A DNA stretch of 64,000 nucleotides from Kitasatospora sp. SolWspMP-SS2h (GTDB lineage Bacteria > Actinomycetota > Actinomycetes > Streptomycetales > Streptomycetaceae). Position 1 is the stretch's first letter; the number at the start of each line of letters is the position of its first letter. The stretch spans positions 1 to 64,000 of the forward strand of contig NZ_QLLT01000004.1 of assembly GCF_003259315.1 (NCBI RefSeq), given 5' to 3'. A model generated the notes under the pieces. That model was not told the DNA's origin, searched no databases, and saw nothing but the letters and a program-made list of their open reading frames with translations. The position numbers were made by a program, and so were the translations under genes. Below are positions 23,473 through 34,925 of this stretch, in pieces.

Positions 23473-24282
23473 GTGCGTTCGCTCCGCCTCGCCGCCGCCA
23501 CGGTGGCCTGCCTGTCCGCCGTCGCCGTCCTGTCGGCGTGCGACCCGGAGGGCACCGACACCGGTGACTCCGCCGCCTCCGCCGCGCCCGGCACCGCGTC
23601 CACCGCCGCCACGACCGCCTCCGCCGCGCCGTCCGCCGACGGCGCCAAGTCCCCGGCCGCGTCCAAGTCCCCGGCCGCGCCCGAGGCCACCCCCGGGAAG
23701 GCCGGCCGGCTGCCCGCCGGGGCGTGGATCGACCCGAAGTCCGTGCCGCTGAACTCCGCGCTGCACTGGAAGGCGGGCCCGGCGAAGGTGCTCGGCGAGA
23801 AGGGCAGGCTGCGGATCGAGGAACTCTGCAAGATCCCGCGCGACGACTCCTTCGCCGAGGTGCCGATCGTGGAGACCGCCGCGCTGGGCGGCGCCGCCGG
23901 GGACTGGTCGGCCGACGAGACGATCGCCAGCTTCGGCTCGTCCGCGAAGAGCAGCGCCGCGGCGCAGAGCGCGTACGCCCTGCTCGCCGGCGTCACGGAG
24001 GGGCTGAAGGACTGCGCCTCCACCGTGCCGGGCGCCACCGTCAAGGTCACCGTCGAGGACGGGGCGTCGGTGGCCGCCACCCTGACGGTGCCGCAGTCAG
24101 GAGGCGGCAGCACCGAGGTGCGCGAGTACCTGACGGCGAAGGACGGCTCGCTCGCCGAACTGACCCTGCACGCCCAGCTGCCCAAGGGCGGCCACCCGAA
24201 GACCGCCTGGGCCGGGGGCTCCGACGACGCGGTGCTGAACCCGCTGGGCGGCGCGGTGTGCACCGCGTTCGACGACTGCTGA
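23473..24282 (+). CDS. Putative lipoprotein
   Basis: The 269-residue precursor has a lipobox LSAC at residue 23 followed by DPEG. An Ala/Ser/Thr-rich linker reaches about residue 75. The mature domain contains LPAGAWIDPKSVPLNSALHW and several Cys, with beta-rich segments (KVTVEDGASVAATLTVP). No family was recognised. The GTG start at 23473 is 118 bp after the lysozyme-like gene on the same strand, so the two could be cotranscribed from the sigma-B-like promoter. Confidence 0.75.
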   Translation: MRSLRLAAATVACLSAVAVLSACDPEGTDTGDSAASAAPGTASTAATTASAAPSADGAKSPAASKSPAAPEATPGKAGRLPAGAWIDPKSVPLNSALHWKAGPAKVLGEKGRLRIEELCKIPRDDSFAEVPIVETAALGGAAGDWSADETIASFGSSAKSSAAAQSAYALLAGVTEGLKDCASTVPGATVKVTVEDGASVAATLTVPQSGGGSTEVREYLTAKDGSLAELTLHAQLPKGGHPKTAWAGGSDDAVLNPLGGAVCTAFDDC

Positions 24283-24366
24283 GCCCGCCTCCCGTCCTGC
24301 CCCGCCCGTTCCACCCCGCCCGTTCCACCCCTTTCGCCGGGCCGGTCCGCATACACAACGCGGCCC

Positions 24367-24440
24367 GGCCCGACGGCGCTCCGGCGCTTCGGTACGGCGT
24401 TCCGGTGCTTCGGTGCCGTGTTCCGGTGCGGCGCCCCCGG
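24367..24440. repeat. Degenerate TTCCGGTGC-type repeats between lipoprotein and MarR genes
   Basis: Imperfect units such as TTCCGGTGC and GCTTCGGTGCC alternate through 24367-24440, downstream of the lipoprotein stop. Confidence 0.45.
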
Positions 24441-24507
24441 AAGCTTGCGGAACTCTTTACCGGACGCCCCTCGACCGATACCTCTCATTCAGAGCTAAAA
24501 TCGAAGG

Positions 24508-25035
24508 GTGAGCGAACACCTGGCGAAGGGCCCGGAACCCGGTGGACGGGCGGTGCCGAACGGTGCCGGAACCGGAACGACGGCGGAGGAGCTCTCCGTC
24601 CTCCTGGTCGGCATCCAGCGGCTGATCCGCCGCCGACTGCGGGCCGGGCTGGCCGTGCCGCGGCTGCGCGGCGCCCAGGTCGAACTGCTGCGCCTGGTGG
24701 CGGACACGCCCGGGACGCGGGTCTCGGAGGCGGCCGAGGAGCTGTTCCTGGCCGGCAACTCGGTGTCCACGCTGGTCAACCAGCTGGTCGGACAGGGCCT
24801 GCTGCGCCGCGAGACCGACCCGGCGGACCGGCGCGCGGCGCTGCTGTACGTCACCGACGAGGCGGTCGAGCGGCTGGCCGCCTGGCGGGTCCGGCGGGCC
24901 GAACTGGTCGGCGAAGTGGTGGCGGAACTCGACGAGGCGGAGCGGGCGGCCCTGGCGGCCGCGGTGCCCGCCCTGCGCGCGGTCGCGGCCGGCCTGCGGG
25001 CCGGGGCGGCCGGAGAGGGGAGTGCGGAGGCATGA
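24508..25035 (+). CDS. MarR family transcriptional regulator
   Basis: The 175-residue protein has a winged-HTH core: LRGAQVELLRLVADTPGTRV, AEELFLAGNSVSTLVNQLVG and the wing DPADRRAALLYVTDEA. The stop overlaps the ABC ATPase start (ATGA at 25032-25035), so it leads the exporter operon and probably represses it until a drug-like ligand binds. TAAAAT (24496-24501) lies 6 nt before the GTG start and no Shine-Dalgarno is clear, so the transcript is probably leaderless. Confidence 0.9.
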   Translation: MSEHLAKGPEPGGRAVPNGAGTGTTAEELSVLLVGIQRLIRRRLRAGLAVPRLRGAQVELLRLVADTPGTRVSEAAEELFLAGNSVSTLVNQLVGQGLLRRETDPADRRAALLYVTDEAVERLAAWRVRRAELVGEVVAELDEAERAALAAAVPALRAVAAGLRAGAAGEGSAEA

Positions 25036-25889
25036 GCGAACAGGACCAACCGGCCGTCGAGTGCCGGGAGTTGGTGTACAGCTTCCACCACGGCCGGGGC
25101 AAGGGCCCGGCCACCCGGGCGGTCGACGGCGTCGACCTGACGGTGCGCCCCGGCGAGGTGTTCGGGCTGCTCGGGCCGAACGGCGCGGGCAAGACCACCA
25201 CCATCCGGGCGATCACCACCCTGCTGCCGACGTCCCACGGCATGGTGCGGGTGTTCGGCCACGACTGCGCCGCCGAACGCACCGGGGTGCGGCGCCTGCT
25301 CGGCTACGTCCCGCAGGCGCTCTCCGCGGACTCCGGGCTGACCGGGCGGGAGAACGTCGCCCTGTTCGCCCGGGTCTTCGACGTCTCCCGCGCCGAGCGC
25401 GCCGAACGGGTCGCCCAGGCGCTGGCCGCCGTCGACCTGACCGAGGCCGCCGACCGGATGGCCGGCACCTACTCCGGCGGCATGGTGCGCCGGCTCGAAC
25501 TGGCCCAGGCCCTGGTCAGCGCGCCCCGGCTGCTGGTGCTGGACGAGCCCACCATCGGACTGGACCCGATCGCCCGGGCCGGCGTCTGGGAGCGGGTGGA
25601 GGCGGTCCGCCGCGCCACCGGCATGACGGTGCTGGTCACCACCCACTACATGGACGAGGCCGACCGGCACTGCGACCGGATCGCCCTGATGGACCGCGGC
25701 CGGATCCGCGCGCTCGGCACCCCCGAGGAGCTCAAGGCCCGGGTCCGGGCCGAGGACCCGGCCCAGCAGGCGCCCACCCTGGACGACGTGTTCCGGCACT
25801 TCTCCGGGCGCGCACTGACCGACGACGCCAAGGAAGGGGAGTTCTCGGATGTCCGCCGCACCCGCCGCACCGCAAGCCGAGTCGGCTGA
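25032..25889 (+). CDS. ABC transporter ATP-binding protein (DrrA-like drug exporter)
   Basis: The 285-residue protein has Walker A GPNGAGKTT, signature YSGGM, Walker B LLVLDEPTIGLD and an H-loop THYMDEAD. The C-terminal extension after about residue 220 (RALGTPEELKARV ... TLDDVFRHFSGR) is typical of the DrrA/CcmA daunorubicin-resistance subfamily. It is coupled to MarR by ATGA and overlaps the permease gene by 41 bp. The ATPase energises export of an unknown compound. Confidence 0.93.
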   Translation: MSEQDQPAVECRELVYSFHHGRGKGPATRAVDGVDLTVRPGEVFGLLGPNGAGKTTTIRAITTLLPTSHGMVRVFGHDCAAERTGVRRLLGYVPQALSADSGLTGRENVALFARVFDVSRAERAERVAQALAAVDLTEAADRMAGTYSGGMVRRLELAQALVSAPRLLVLDEPTIGLDPIARAGVWERVEAVRRATGMTVLVTTHYMDEADRHCDRIALMDRGRIRALGTPEELKARVRAEDPAQQAPTLDDVFRHFSGRALTDDAKEGEFSDVRRTRRTASRVG

Positions 25890-26715
25890 GCACCGCCCGT
25901 CCGCCGGGCCCGAGTTGGGCCTGCTGCTGGTACCGCCGAAGGCCCGCACGGGCTGGCGGGTGGTCCCGGCCCGGGTCGTCGCGATGTGCACCGTCGAGCT
26001 GCAGAAGCTGCGGCACGACCGCACCGAGCTGTACACCCGGGCGGTCCAGCCCGCCCTGTGGCTGCTGATCTTCGGGGAGACCTTCACCCGGCTGAAGGCG
26101 ATCCCGACCGGCGGCATCCCGTACCTGGACTACCTGGCGCCCGGCATCATCGCGCAGTCCGCGATGTTCATCGCGATCTTCTACGGCATCATGATCATCT
26201 GGGAGCGGGACTCCGGGGTGCTCACCAAACTGCTGGTCACCCCGACCCCGCGGGCCGCGCTGGTCACCGGCAAGGCGTTCGCCGCCGGGGTGAAGGCGGT
26301 GATCCAGGCCGCCGTGGTGGTGGTGCTGGCCGCAGTGCTGGGCGTCGGCATGACCGCCAACCCGCTGCGGCTGCTGGGCGTCGCGGTCGCGGTGGTGCTC
26401 GGCTCGGCCTTCTTCTCCTGCCTGTCGATGACCATCGCGGGCATCGTGCTCACCCGCGACCGGCTGATGGGCATCGGACAGGCCATCACCATGCCGCTGT
26501 TCTTCGGCTCCAACGCGCTCTACCCCGTCGACCTGATGCCCGGCTGGCTCCAGGCCGTCAGCCGGGCCAACCCGCTCAGCTACCAGGTCGACGCCCTGCG
26601 CGGCCTGCTCATCGGCACCCCGTCCCACCTCGCCCTCGACTTCGGCGTACTCGCCCTGGCCACCGGCGCCGGCATCACCGCGGCCTCCGCGCTGCTGGGG
26701 CGGCTGGCCCGCTGA
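25849..26715 (+). CDS. ABC-2 type transporter permease (DrrB-like)
   Basis: The 288-residue protein has six predicted helices and the ABC-2 motifs of drug-exporter permeases: RDRTELYTRAVQPALWLLIF, YLDYLAPGIIAQSAMF, WERDSGVLTKLLVTPTPR and SNALYPVDLMPGWLQ. It pairs with the ATPase it overlaps. With the MarR regulator it forms a self-contained efflux operon. The substrate is unknown. Confidence 0.92.
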   Translation: MSAAPAAPQAESAEHRPSAGPELGLLLVPPKARTGWRVVPARVVAMCTVELQKLRHDRTELYTRAVQPALWLLIFGETFTRLKAIPTGGIPYLDYLAPGIIAQSAMFIAIFYGIMIIWERDSGVLTKLLVTPTPRAALVTGKAFAAGVKAVIQAAVVVVLAAVLGVGMTANPLRLLGVAVAVVLGSAFFSCLSMTIAGIVLTRDRLMGIGQAITMPLFFGSNALYPVDLMPGWLQAVSRANPLSYQVDALRGLLIGTPSHLALDFGVLALATGAGITAASALLGRLAR

Positions 26716-26802
26716 GAGCCGCCGGCAGCGCCCCGGCCCCTCCAGGCCGTCCTCCCCCCCAGGTTGGTCCGCGACCCCCAGGAGTGAACCGGTGCGCGAC
26801 GG

Positions 26803-27315
26803 TCAGGAGGCGGGAGGCGGCATGAGGCAGCGGGTATTGACGGTGAAGGTGAGCCGGTCGGTGTTGACGCCGGTGCTGACGTCGACGAAGTAGCGGCCTT
26901 CGGTGTGCTCGGCGTACAGCAGTACGTCCGGCTGGTCCTGCACCGTCTCGCGGTAATCGGTGACGGTGAAGCGGTCCTTCTCCAGGGCGGACCTGATCTT
27001 GCGTGCGGCGTCGGGGTGTTGAGCCCGGGGGACGGCACCCGCTACGTGGTAGGCGAGGGTGTAGCGGCCGTCGTCGGCTACTTCGCCCTTCCTGCCCTCG
27101 CAGTTGCTGAAGTAGGGCGTGGCACTCTCCGTGGTCAGGGTGACGCCGGCGGTCTGGGCCAGGTACTGGGTGAGGTGCTGAGCCCACGCCTCGGCCTCGT
27201 TCTTGGCCATGACAGGCAGCGGCTCGTTCGGGTCGGGGTTGTTCATGCAGGCTCCCAGGAGGAGGGGCAGGGCCAAGGCGATGACGGTGCCGAGGGGCGG
27301 GTTCGATCGGCGCAT
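26803..27315 (-). CDS. Putative lipoprotein, candidate immunity protein
   Basis: The 170-residue precursor has a lipobox LLLGAC at about residue 24. The mature part is a mixed alpha/beta domain (MAKNEAEAWAQHLTQYLAQT, ATPYFSNCEGRKGEV, FTVTDYRETVQDQPDVLLYA, FVDVSTGVNTDRLTFTV) with one internal Cys and a Cys near the C-terminus. No family was recognised. It follows the WXG-hydrolase gene by 31 bp in the same operon. Position and membrane anchoring suggest it may neutralise that hydrolase. ATG 27315 is preceded by AGAGG. Confidence 0.7.
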   Translation of the reverse strand: MRRSNPPLGTVIALALPLLLGACMNNPDPNEPLPVMAKNEAEAWAQHLTQYLAQTAGVTLTTESATPYFSNCEGRKGEVADDGRYTLAYHVAGAVPRAQHPDAARKIRSALEKDRFTVTDYRETVQDQPDVLLYAEHTEGRYFVDVSTGVNTDRLTFTVNTRCLMPPPAS

Positions 27316-27346
27316 CGGAAGGCCTCTTTCGGGCAGCGTTCGGGGG

Positions 27347-28987
27347 TCAGAGACCGGGTACGACTCCATTGGGTTCGCCCCGGTGGTTGTCGACGGTGCT
27401 CGGCAGCTTTCCAGCGATGATCTTTCCCTGGTTGGCCAGGCTCTTGCTGTGGGGATCCCAGTAACCGCTGTGGCCGGAGGTGTCGATGGCGAGGGTGTTC
27501 CCGCCGAAGGCGCCGAGGGTCGGGTCGGGGCCGAGGGTCAGGCCGGTGGCCAGGCCGATGTTGTCGTCGGCAGCGGTCCCGGCCCAGAAGTGGTCGGGGT
27601 CGACGTGGAGCTCCGAGGCGCTGTCGGTGGACATGCCGGGGCTGGCGATGGCGACGATGTCGTCCGCCTGTAGTCCCTGACCGCCTGCTGCGGCGGCTCC
27701 GACGGCGGTGGTGCCGTAGCTGTGGCCGATGACGGTCAGGTGACTGTGGTGGTCGCCCTGGGCGACCCGGACGCCTTCGGTGAAGCGGCGCATGTCCTCG
27801 GCGCCGTCCTCGGCACGGCCGCGGGTGAGGACGCTGCCGCTCACCTCGGGCGCGTCGTAGCCGAGCCAGGACACCACGGCGACCTTCTGTCCCGTGTCCG
27901 TGAGTTCTCCTCGCGCCGCGTCCTGCAACCTGCTGATCCGCTCGATCTGACCGGGCATCTCCTTGACGGTCGTGCCGGTGCCGGGCACCAGGACGGCGGT
28001 GTGGTCGGCGGTGTCCGGGTCGCCGGTCGAGACGATGGCCCTGCCGTCGCCCCGCGGGTCCAGGCCCAGCAGGAACAGCCGGTGTTGTTGGTCCGATCCG
28101 TCCCGCCGGTCGAGCGTCTCCTTCAGTACGCGCAGGGCGGTCTCGCGTCGGCCGTACTCATCGGCCGTCAGGCCCGAGCCCCTGGCGTCGCCGGCCTTCA
28201 GGGCGTCGAGCCGCTGCTCCAGGACGAGGCGGTTGGCCCGGTCCCGGACGGTGGTGGGGAGGCCGTCGAGGCGGCCGATCTCCTCGGGGTGCAGGGCGAG
28301 GAGGCGCTGCTGCTGTCCGGGCGTCAGCGACCGCCACCACTGTGCGGCCCGTGCGGGGTCCTCGTTCGCCGGGAGGTGCGGGGCGGCGAGGCCGAGGTCC
28401 GCGGCGACGTCCCGGACGTCTTGGGCCGATTCGCTCGCGGCCCCGAACACCCGGGGCTGGGTGAGGATGTCCGCGCCGAGCCGTCCGAGCGCGCGGGCGC
28501 CCTGGTCGCTGGCCTCGCGGGCGGTGGCGAGTGCGGTGTCGATGCGGCCCTGGAGCTGCGCGCGCAGCAGGGTCCGGCGCTGCCGCTCGTCGCGGGCGTC
28601 CGGGTCGTGGCGGTCCGCCGCGGCCTGCGGCGGGAGGCCGACCGTGCCGTCGTCCGCCACCGGGAGGTTCCACTCGTCGGCCCGCCGGAGCGCGTTCGAC
28701 AGGTTCGTCCTGGCCTGGTCCATCCGGTCGGCGACGGTGTCCAGCACCAGGGCCACCGACTCGGCTTCCACCCGGACGACCTCCAGCTCCTGCTCGGTGG
28801 ACTCCATCGTGAAGAACGCGCTGTCCGCGTCCCTGCCCTGCCAGTGCGCCCGCAGCGGCCCGTTGACCCGGTGCCGGTGCCGGCCGTTGGCGTCCTCCGC
28901 CGCGGCGGACAGCCGGCGCCAGCCCTCGGCCGCGTCCCGGAGGCCGCCGGGGTCGAAACGCCGGAGCAGCGCGAAGTCGCCGCTCAC
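27347..28987 (-). CDS. WXG-domain alpha/beta hydrolase (DUF1023 type), candidate type VII effector
   Basis: The 546-residue protein has no Sec signal. The N-terminal helical hairpin (1 to about 110) includes the WXG turn HWQGRD (W49-G51). A long helical middle with DPARAAQWWRSLTPGQQQRLL precedes a C-terminal alpha/beta hydrolase domain with nucleophile S423 in VIGHSYGTTAVG and a likely catalytic His in DTSGHSGYWDP. These features match DUF1023 proteins. The probable activity is an esterase or lipase. The GTG at 28987 overlaps the upstream stop as GTGA. A start further upstream would read through the WXG100-like gene in another frame. Confidence 0.82.
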   Translation of the reverse strand: MSGDFALLRRFDPGGLRDAAEGWRRLSAAAEDANGRHRHRVNGPLRAHWQGRDADSAFFTMESTEQELEVVRVEAESVALVLDTVADRMDQARTNLSNALRRADEWNLPVADDGTVGLPPQAAADRHDPDARDERQRRTLLRAQLQGRIDTALATAREASDQGARALGRLGADILTQPRVFGAASESAQDVRDVAADLGLAAPHLPANEDPARAAQWWRSLTPGQQQRLLALHPEEIGRLDGLPTTVRDRANRLVLEQRLDALKAGDARGSGLTADEYGRRETALRVLKETLDRRDGSDQQHRLFLLGLDPRGDGRAIVSTGDPDTADHTAVLVPGTGTTVKEMPGQIERISRLQDAARGELTDTGQKVAVVSWLGYDAPEVSGSVLTRGRAEDGAEDMRRFTEGVRVAQGDHHSHLTVIGHSYGTTAVGAAAAGGQGLQADDIVAIASPGMSTDSASELHVDPDHFWAGTAADDNIGLATGLTLGPDPTLGAFGGNTLAIDTSGHSGYWDPHSKSLANQGKIIAGKLPSTVDNHRGEPNGVVPGL

Positions 28988-29292
28988 CGCGCCCCCGGCT
29001 TCCGCCACGTCCCGGCGATCCGGTCGTCGTTCCACTCGTGCCCCCGCGCACTGGCCTCCAGGGCCGCGGCCGTGGCGGCCAGCCGCTCCGCCAGCCCGCC
29101 GAGCGGCGTCGTCCACCCTTTCGCGAGGCGCTGCAACTCCGCGCCCACCGACCACCCCGCCAGCTCCCCGCCGGTCGTCCGGCTGGCACCGGTCGCCGCG
29201 GCGACCGGCTGCCGCAACTCCTCGCCGATGCTCCGCGAGGCGGCGGCCGACGCCCTCAACTCGGCCGGGTCCACGCTGATCTGCTCGCTCAC
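28984..29292 (-). CDS. WXG100/EspC-like small helical protein, probable secretion partner
   Basis: The 102-residue protein is two long amphipathic helices around a W-x-x-G turn (AGWSVGAELQRL). It lacks a signal peptide and ends in a charged tail. Such proteins form heterodimers that target partners to the type VII (ESX) secretion system. GTG 29292 has GGGGAG about 6 nt upstream. Translation is coupled to the next gene, which supports a physical complex with the hydrolase. Confidence 0.75.
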   Translation of the reverse strand: MSEQISVDPAELRASAAASRSIGEELRQPVAAATGASRTTGGELAGWSVGAELQRLAKGWTTPLGGLAERLAATAAALEASARGHEWNDDRIAGTWRKPGAR

Positions 29293-29478
29293 TGATCTCC
29301 CCTGGACCCTGGACGCTGCCACCGGCAGAGATCATACGGACACGTAGTGACACTGCGTGTCCAATCGGATACTCGGCAGGTTGACGCGCGCCGGGGTGGT
29401 GCGCCGGGCGCCGACACCCGGCACCGCACCACCGGACCCGCTGACCGGGGCGTCACGCCGGGCGCCGGCGAGGGCGGG

Positions 29479-29952
29479 TCAGCCCGGCGGGGAGGGGCGG
29501 CGGCCGGGGTGGGCGGCCCGCCAGGCGGCCATCGAGGTGTTCCAGTCGGCGGCGGTCAGGGCGATCAGGGAGGCGGGGAAGAGCCCGTCCTCCTCCTTGG
29601 CGATGTGGGCGTGCAGCTCGGCGAAGGCGGTCAGCAGGGCGGAACGGTCGGCGGGGCGGGCGAGGTCGGTGGTGGCGAGGAGGTCCGCGAGGGCGCGGTG
29701 CTCGGTCTCCAGGGCGTCGATGTACGCCGTGAACTCCGGGTCCGTGCGCATCACTCGGAACAGGCCGTCCTCCTCGCCCCGCCAGTGCGCGGCGAGTTCG
29801 GCGGCCAGCGGTGCCAGCAGTGCTCCCGCCGAGATCGGGTCGTCCGACTCCAGCAGGCGGGCGATCTCCCCGGTCAGGTCGGTGGCCGCCTCGTGCTCCC
29901 GGATGAAGTCCTTGATCAGCGGGATCTCGCGGCACCCGCAGTAGTGGCACAT
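29479..29952 (-). CDS. Hemerythrin HHE domain protein
   Basis: The 157-residue protein has a Cys-rich start (MCHYCGCRE). A hemerythrin four-helix bundle follows, with His/Glu ligands in REHEAA, HWRGEEDGLF, ETEHRAL and HAHIAKEEDGLF. It probably binds a di-iron site and O2, NO or reactive oxygen. The N-terminal CxxCxC could bind metal and is common among actinobacterial members. It diverges from the MFS gene at 30049. Confidence 0.9.
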   Translation of the reverse strand: MCHYCGCREIPLIKDFIREHEAATDLTGEIARLLESDDPISAGALLAPLAAELAAHWRGEEDGLFRVMRTDPEFTAYIDALETEHRALADLLATTDLARPADRSALLTAFAELHAHIAKEEDGLFPASLIALTAADWNTSMAAWRAAHPGRRPSPPG

Positions 29953-30048
29953 CCCGCCAGTGTGGAGGCCCGGCCCCGGTGGTGGACCGACGGCACGCGG
30001 GGGCGGCGTTTGCCTTCGAGCGGGTCGAGGTTCCTAGCGTCGGCCGCC

Positions 30049-31344
30049 ATGGGAACCAGTACCGCCGATACCGATACCGATGCCGATGCCGCCGGGCTGC
30101 CACGGGCGTACCTGTGGTGGCTCGCGGGCACCCGGGTCTCCGCCGTCGGGGACGCCGCCCTCGCCGCCGCCCTCGGCTGGGCCGGTGCCGGCTACGGCGG
30201 TTCGGCCGCCGGGCTGGTGCTGGCCGCGGTCACCGTGCCGCGCACCGTCCTGTTGCTGCTCGGCGGGGCGGTGGTCGACCGGCACGGGCCCCGGCGGGTG
30301 GCGCTGCTCGCGGACGCGGCGATGGTGGTCGTCGTCCTGGCATTGGCGTTGGCGCTGGCGGTGGTGGACCGGACGGCGGGCGGCGGCCGGTGGACGCTGA
30401 TCGGGTTCGCGCTGCTGATCGGCACCGTCGACGCCTTCCAGCTCCCCGCGAGCGGTGCGCTGCCGCGACTGCTGGTCGCTCCCGCCCGGCTGTCCCGGGC
30501 GCTGGCGCTGCGTCAGGCGGGTGGCCAGGTGGCGGTGCTGCTCGGCGCTCCGGTCGGCGCGCTGCTGGCCGGGGGCCTCGGCCTGGCGGGGGTGGCGGTC
30601 GCCGACGCGGTGACCTTCCTCGCGGTCCTCGCCGTGACGCTGCGGCTGCGGGTGCGGGTGCGGGTGCGGGTGCGGGTGCGGGTGGGGAAGGGGGAGCGGG
30701 GGGAGAGCGGACGGAGCGGTGGCGGGCTGGTGGCGGGACTGGCGGATGGTCTGCGGGTGGTGCGGCGGGACCGGACGCTGCGGGTCGCGCTGCCGGTGGC
30801 GGCGGTCGCGGCGGCCGGGGTGCTGCCGGTGGTCGGGCTGCTCGGGCCGCTGCTGGTTCGGGCGCACGCCTGGGGCACGGGCACCGCGGGGCTGTCGGCC
30901 GGGGGACAGGCGCTCGGTGTGCTGGGCGCCTCGCTGGCCGCCGCCCGGTACGGGGTGCTCCGTCGGGTCGGGCGCGGCATCGTCCTCGGGCTGGGGGTCG
31001 CCGCCCTCGGCACCGTCGCACTCGCCCTGGCCCCCGCCCCGGTCTGGGCCGGGGCGGCCGCGGTGCTGGTCGGGGCGGGTTCCAGCGTCTTCGCCTGCCA
31101 CCTGGGCCCGCTCGTGCTGTCCGGCGCGCCCGCGACCCACCTCGGACGGGTGCAGGCACTGCTCACGCTCGTCCAGAGCGCGGCCCTCACTGCGGCCAAC
31201 CCCGTCTGGGGCGCGCTCGCCGGGGCGGTCGGCGTCCGGGTCTCGCTGCTCGGCTGCGCGGCCCTCACCGGTGCGGTGGCGGTGGCGGTGGTCGCGGCCG
31301 ACGCGCTGCGGCAGCCTATGGGACTTCCGGTTGTGCAGAGTTGA
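30049..31344 (+). CDS. MFS transporter (MFS_3/enterobactin exporter-like)
   Basis: The 431-residue protein has about 12 hydrophobic helices. The start has LWWLAGTRVSAVGDAALAAA, typical of exporters of the EntS-like group, followed by GGAVVDRHGPRRVALLADA. A (GCGGGT)n microsatellite at 30646-30684 encodes RVRVRVRVRVRV in the cytosolic loop after helix 6. ATG 30049 is preferred because the hydrophobic domain starts soon after. A TAGCGT -10-like element is 9 nt upstream, so a leaderless or very short leader is likely. The substrate is unknown. Confidence 0.82.
   Translation: MGTSTADTDTDADAAGLPRAYLWWLAGTRVSAVGDAALAAALGWAGAGYGGSAAGLVLAAVTVPRTVLLLLGGAVVDRHGPRRVALLADAAMVVVVLALALALAVVDRTAGGGRWTLIGFALLIGTVDAFQLPASGALPRLLVAPARLSRALALRQAGGQVAVLLGAPVGALLAGGLGLAGVAVADAVTFLAVLAVTLRLRVRVRVRVRVRVGKGERGESGRSGGGLVAGLADGLRVVRRDRTLRVALPVAAVAAAGVLPVVGLLGPLLVRAHAWGTGTAGLSAGGQALGVLGASLAAARYGVLRRVGRGIVLGLGVAALGTVALALAPAPVWAGAAAVLVGAGSSVFACHLGPLVLSGAPATHLGRVQALLTLVQSAALTAANPVWGALAGAVGVRVSLLGCAALTGAVAVAVVAADALRQPMGLPVVQS
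30646..30684 (+). repeat. In-frame GCGGGT hexamer microsatellite
   Basis: About six tandem GCGGGT units encode alternating Arg-Val in the central cytosolic loop of the MFS protein. Confidence 0.85.
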
Positions 31345-31449
31345 CGGTACATCAGTTCTACTTCACCTCCTGATGGTTGCGGAAAGACTTTTCGGCTAGT
31401 GAGGTGGATTTCCGGCGGAATGCCCGGCAGCGGGGGAGGGTGAGAAGTC

Positions 31450-31508
31450 TTTACAGGCCGGTCATGCCTCAGTAACCTCCTGGAAGTTCTTGCAGTCTCT
31501 TGCGCAAG
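31450..31508 (+). promoter_or_regulatory. Amylase promoter with MalR-like repeats
   Basis: TTTACA (31450-31455), 17 bp and TAACCT (31473-31478) form a strong promoter. Just downstream of the expected start, CTTGCAG (31489-31495) and the palindrome CTTGCGCAAG (31499-31508) occur 10 bp apart. Repeats with CTTGCAAG/CTTGCAG cores are associated with MalR-type maltose control in Streptomyces amylase promoters. Confidence 0.65.
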
Positions 31509-31576
31509 TACCCCCACCCATCCCCTGCCGCAAGGCAGTTCCCCACCGCCTGCGGCCCCGCACGAGGGACACTCCC

Positions 31577-34684
<3,108 letters not shown>

Positions 34685-34708
34685 CGCACCGGCACCGCGG
34701 CACCACGT

Positions 34709-34764
34709 CGAAGCCCCGCCGGGCGGAGGCGACCTGGAGGGGTCACCTGCCCGACGGGGCTTCG
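34709..34764. terminator. Hairpin after the amylase gene
   Basis: CGAAGCCCCG (34709-34718) and CGGGGCTTCG (34755-34764) are perfect 10-bp arms with further inner pairing (GGGC/GCCC). Confidence 0.75.
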
Positions 34765-34766
34765 AG

Positions 34767-34829
34767 ACGTGCCGTACGTGCCGTACCTGCCGTACGTGCC
34801 GTACGTGCCGTACGTGCCGTACGTGCCGT
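34767..34829. repeat. 9-bp tandem repeat, seven units
   Basis: Seven ACGTGCCGT units (one with a C for G) directly follow the amylase terminator. Each contains part of a GTAC palindrome when joined to its neighbour. Confidence 0.92.
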
Positions 34830-34925
34830 GCGTACCGCTGCGGCTCCGGCGGAGTTCGTCACACCGCCGTGGGCCGCGCGCTCAGCTGATCGGCCCGGCG
34901 CTGCCGGGGGCCGGTCGGTGGCGGT

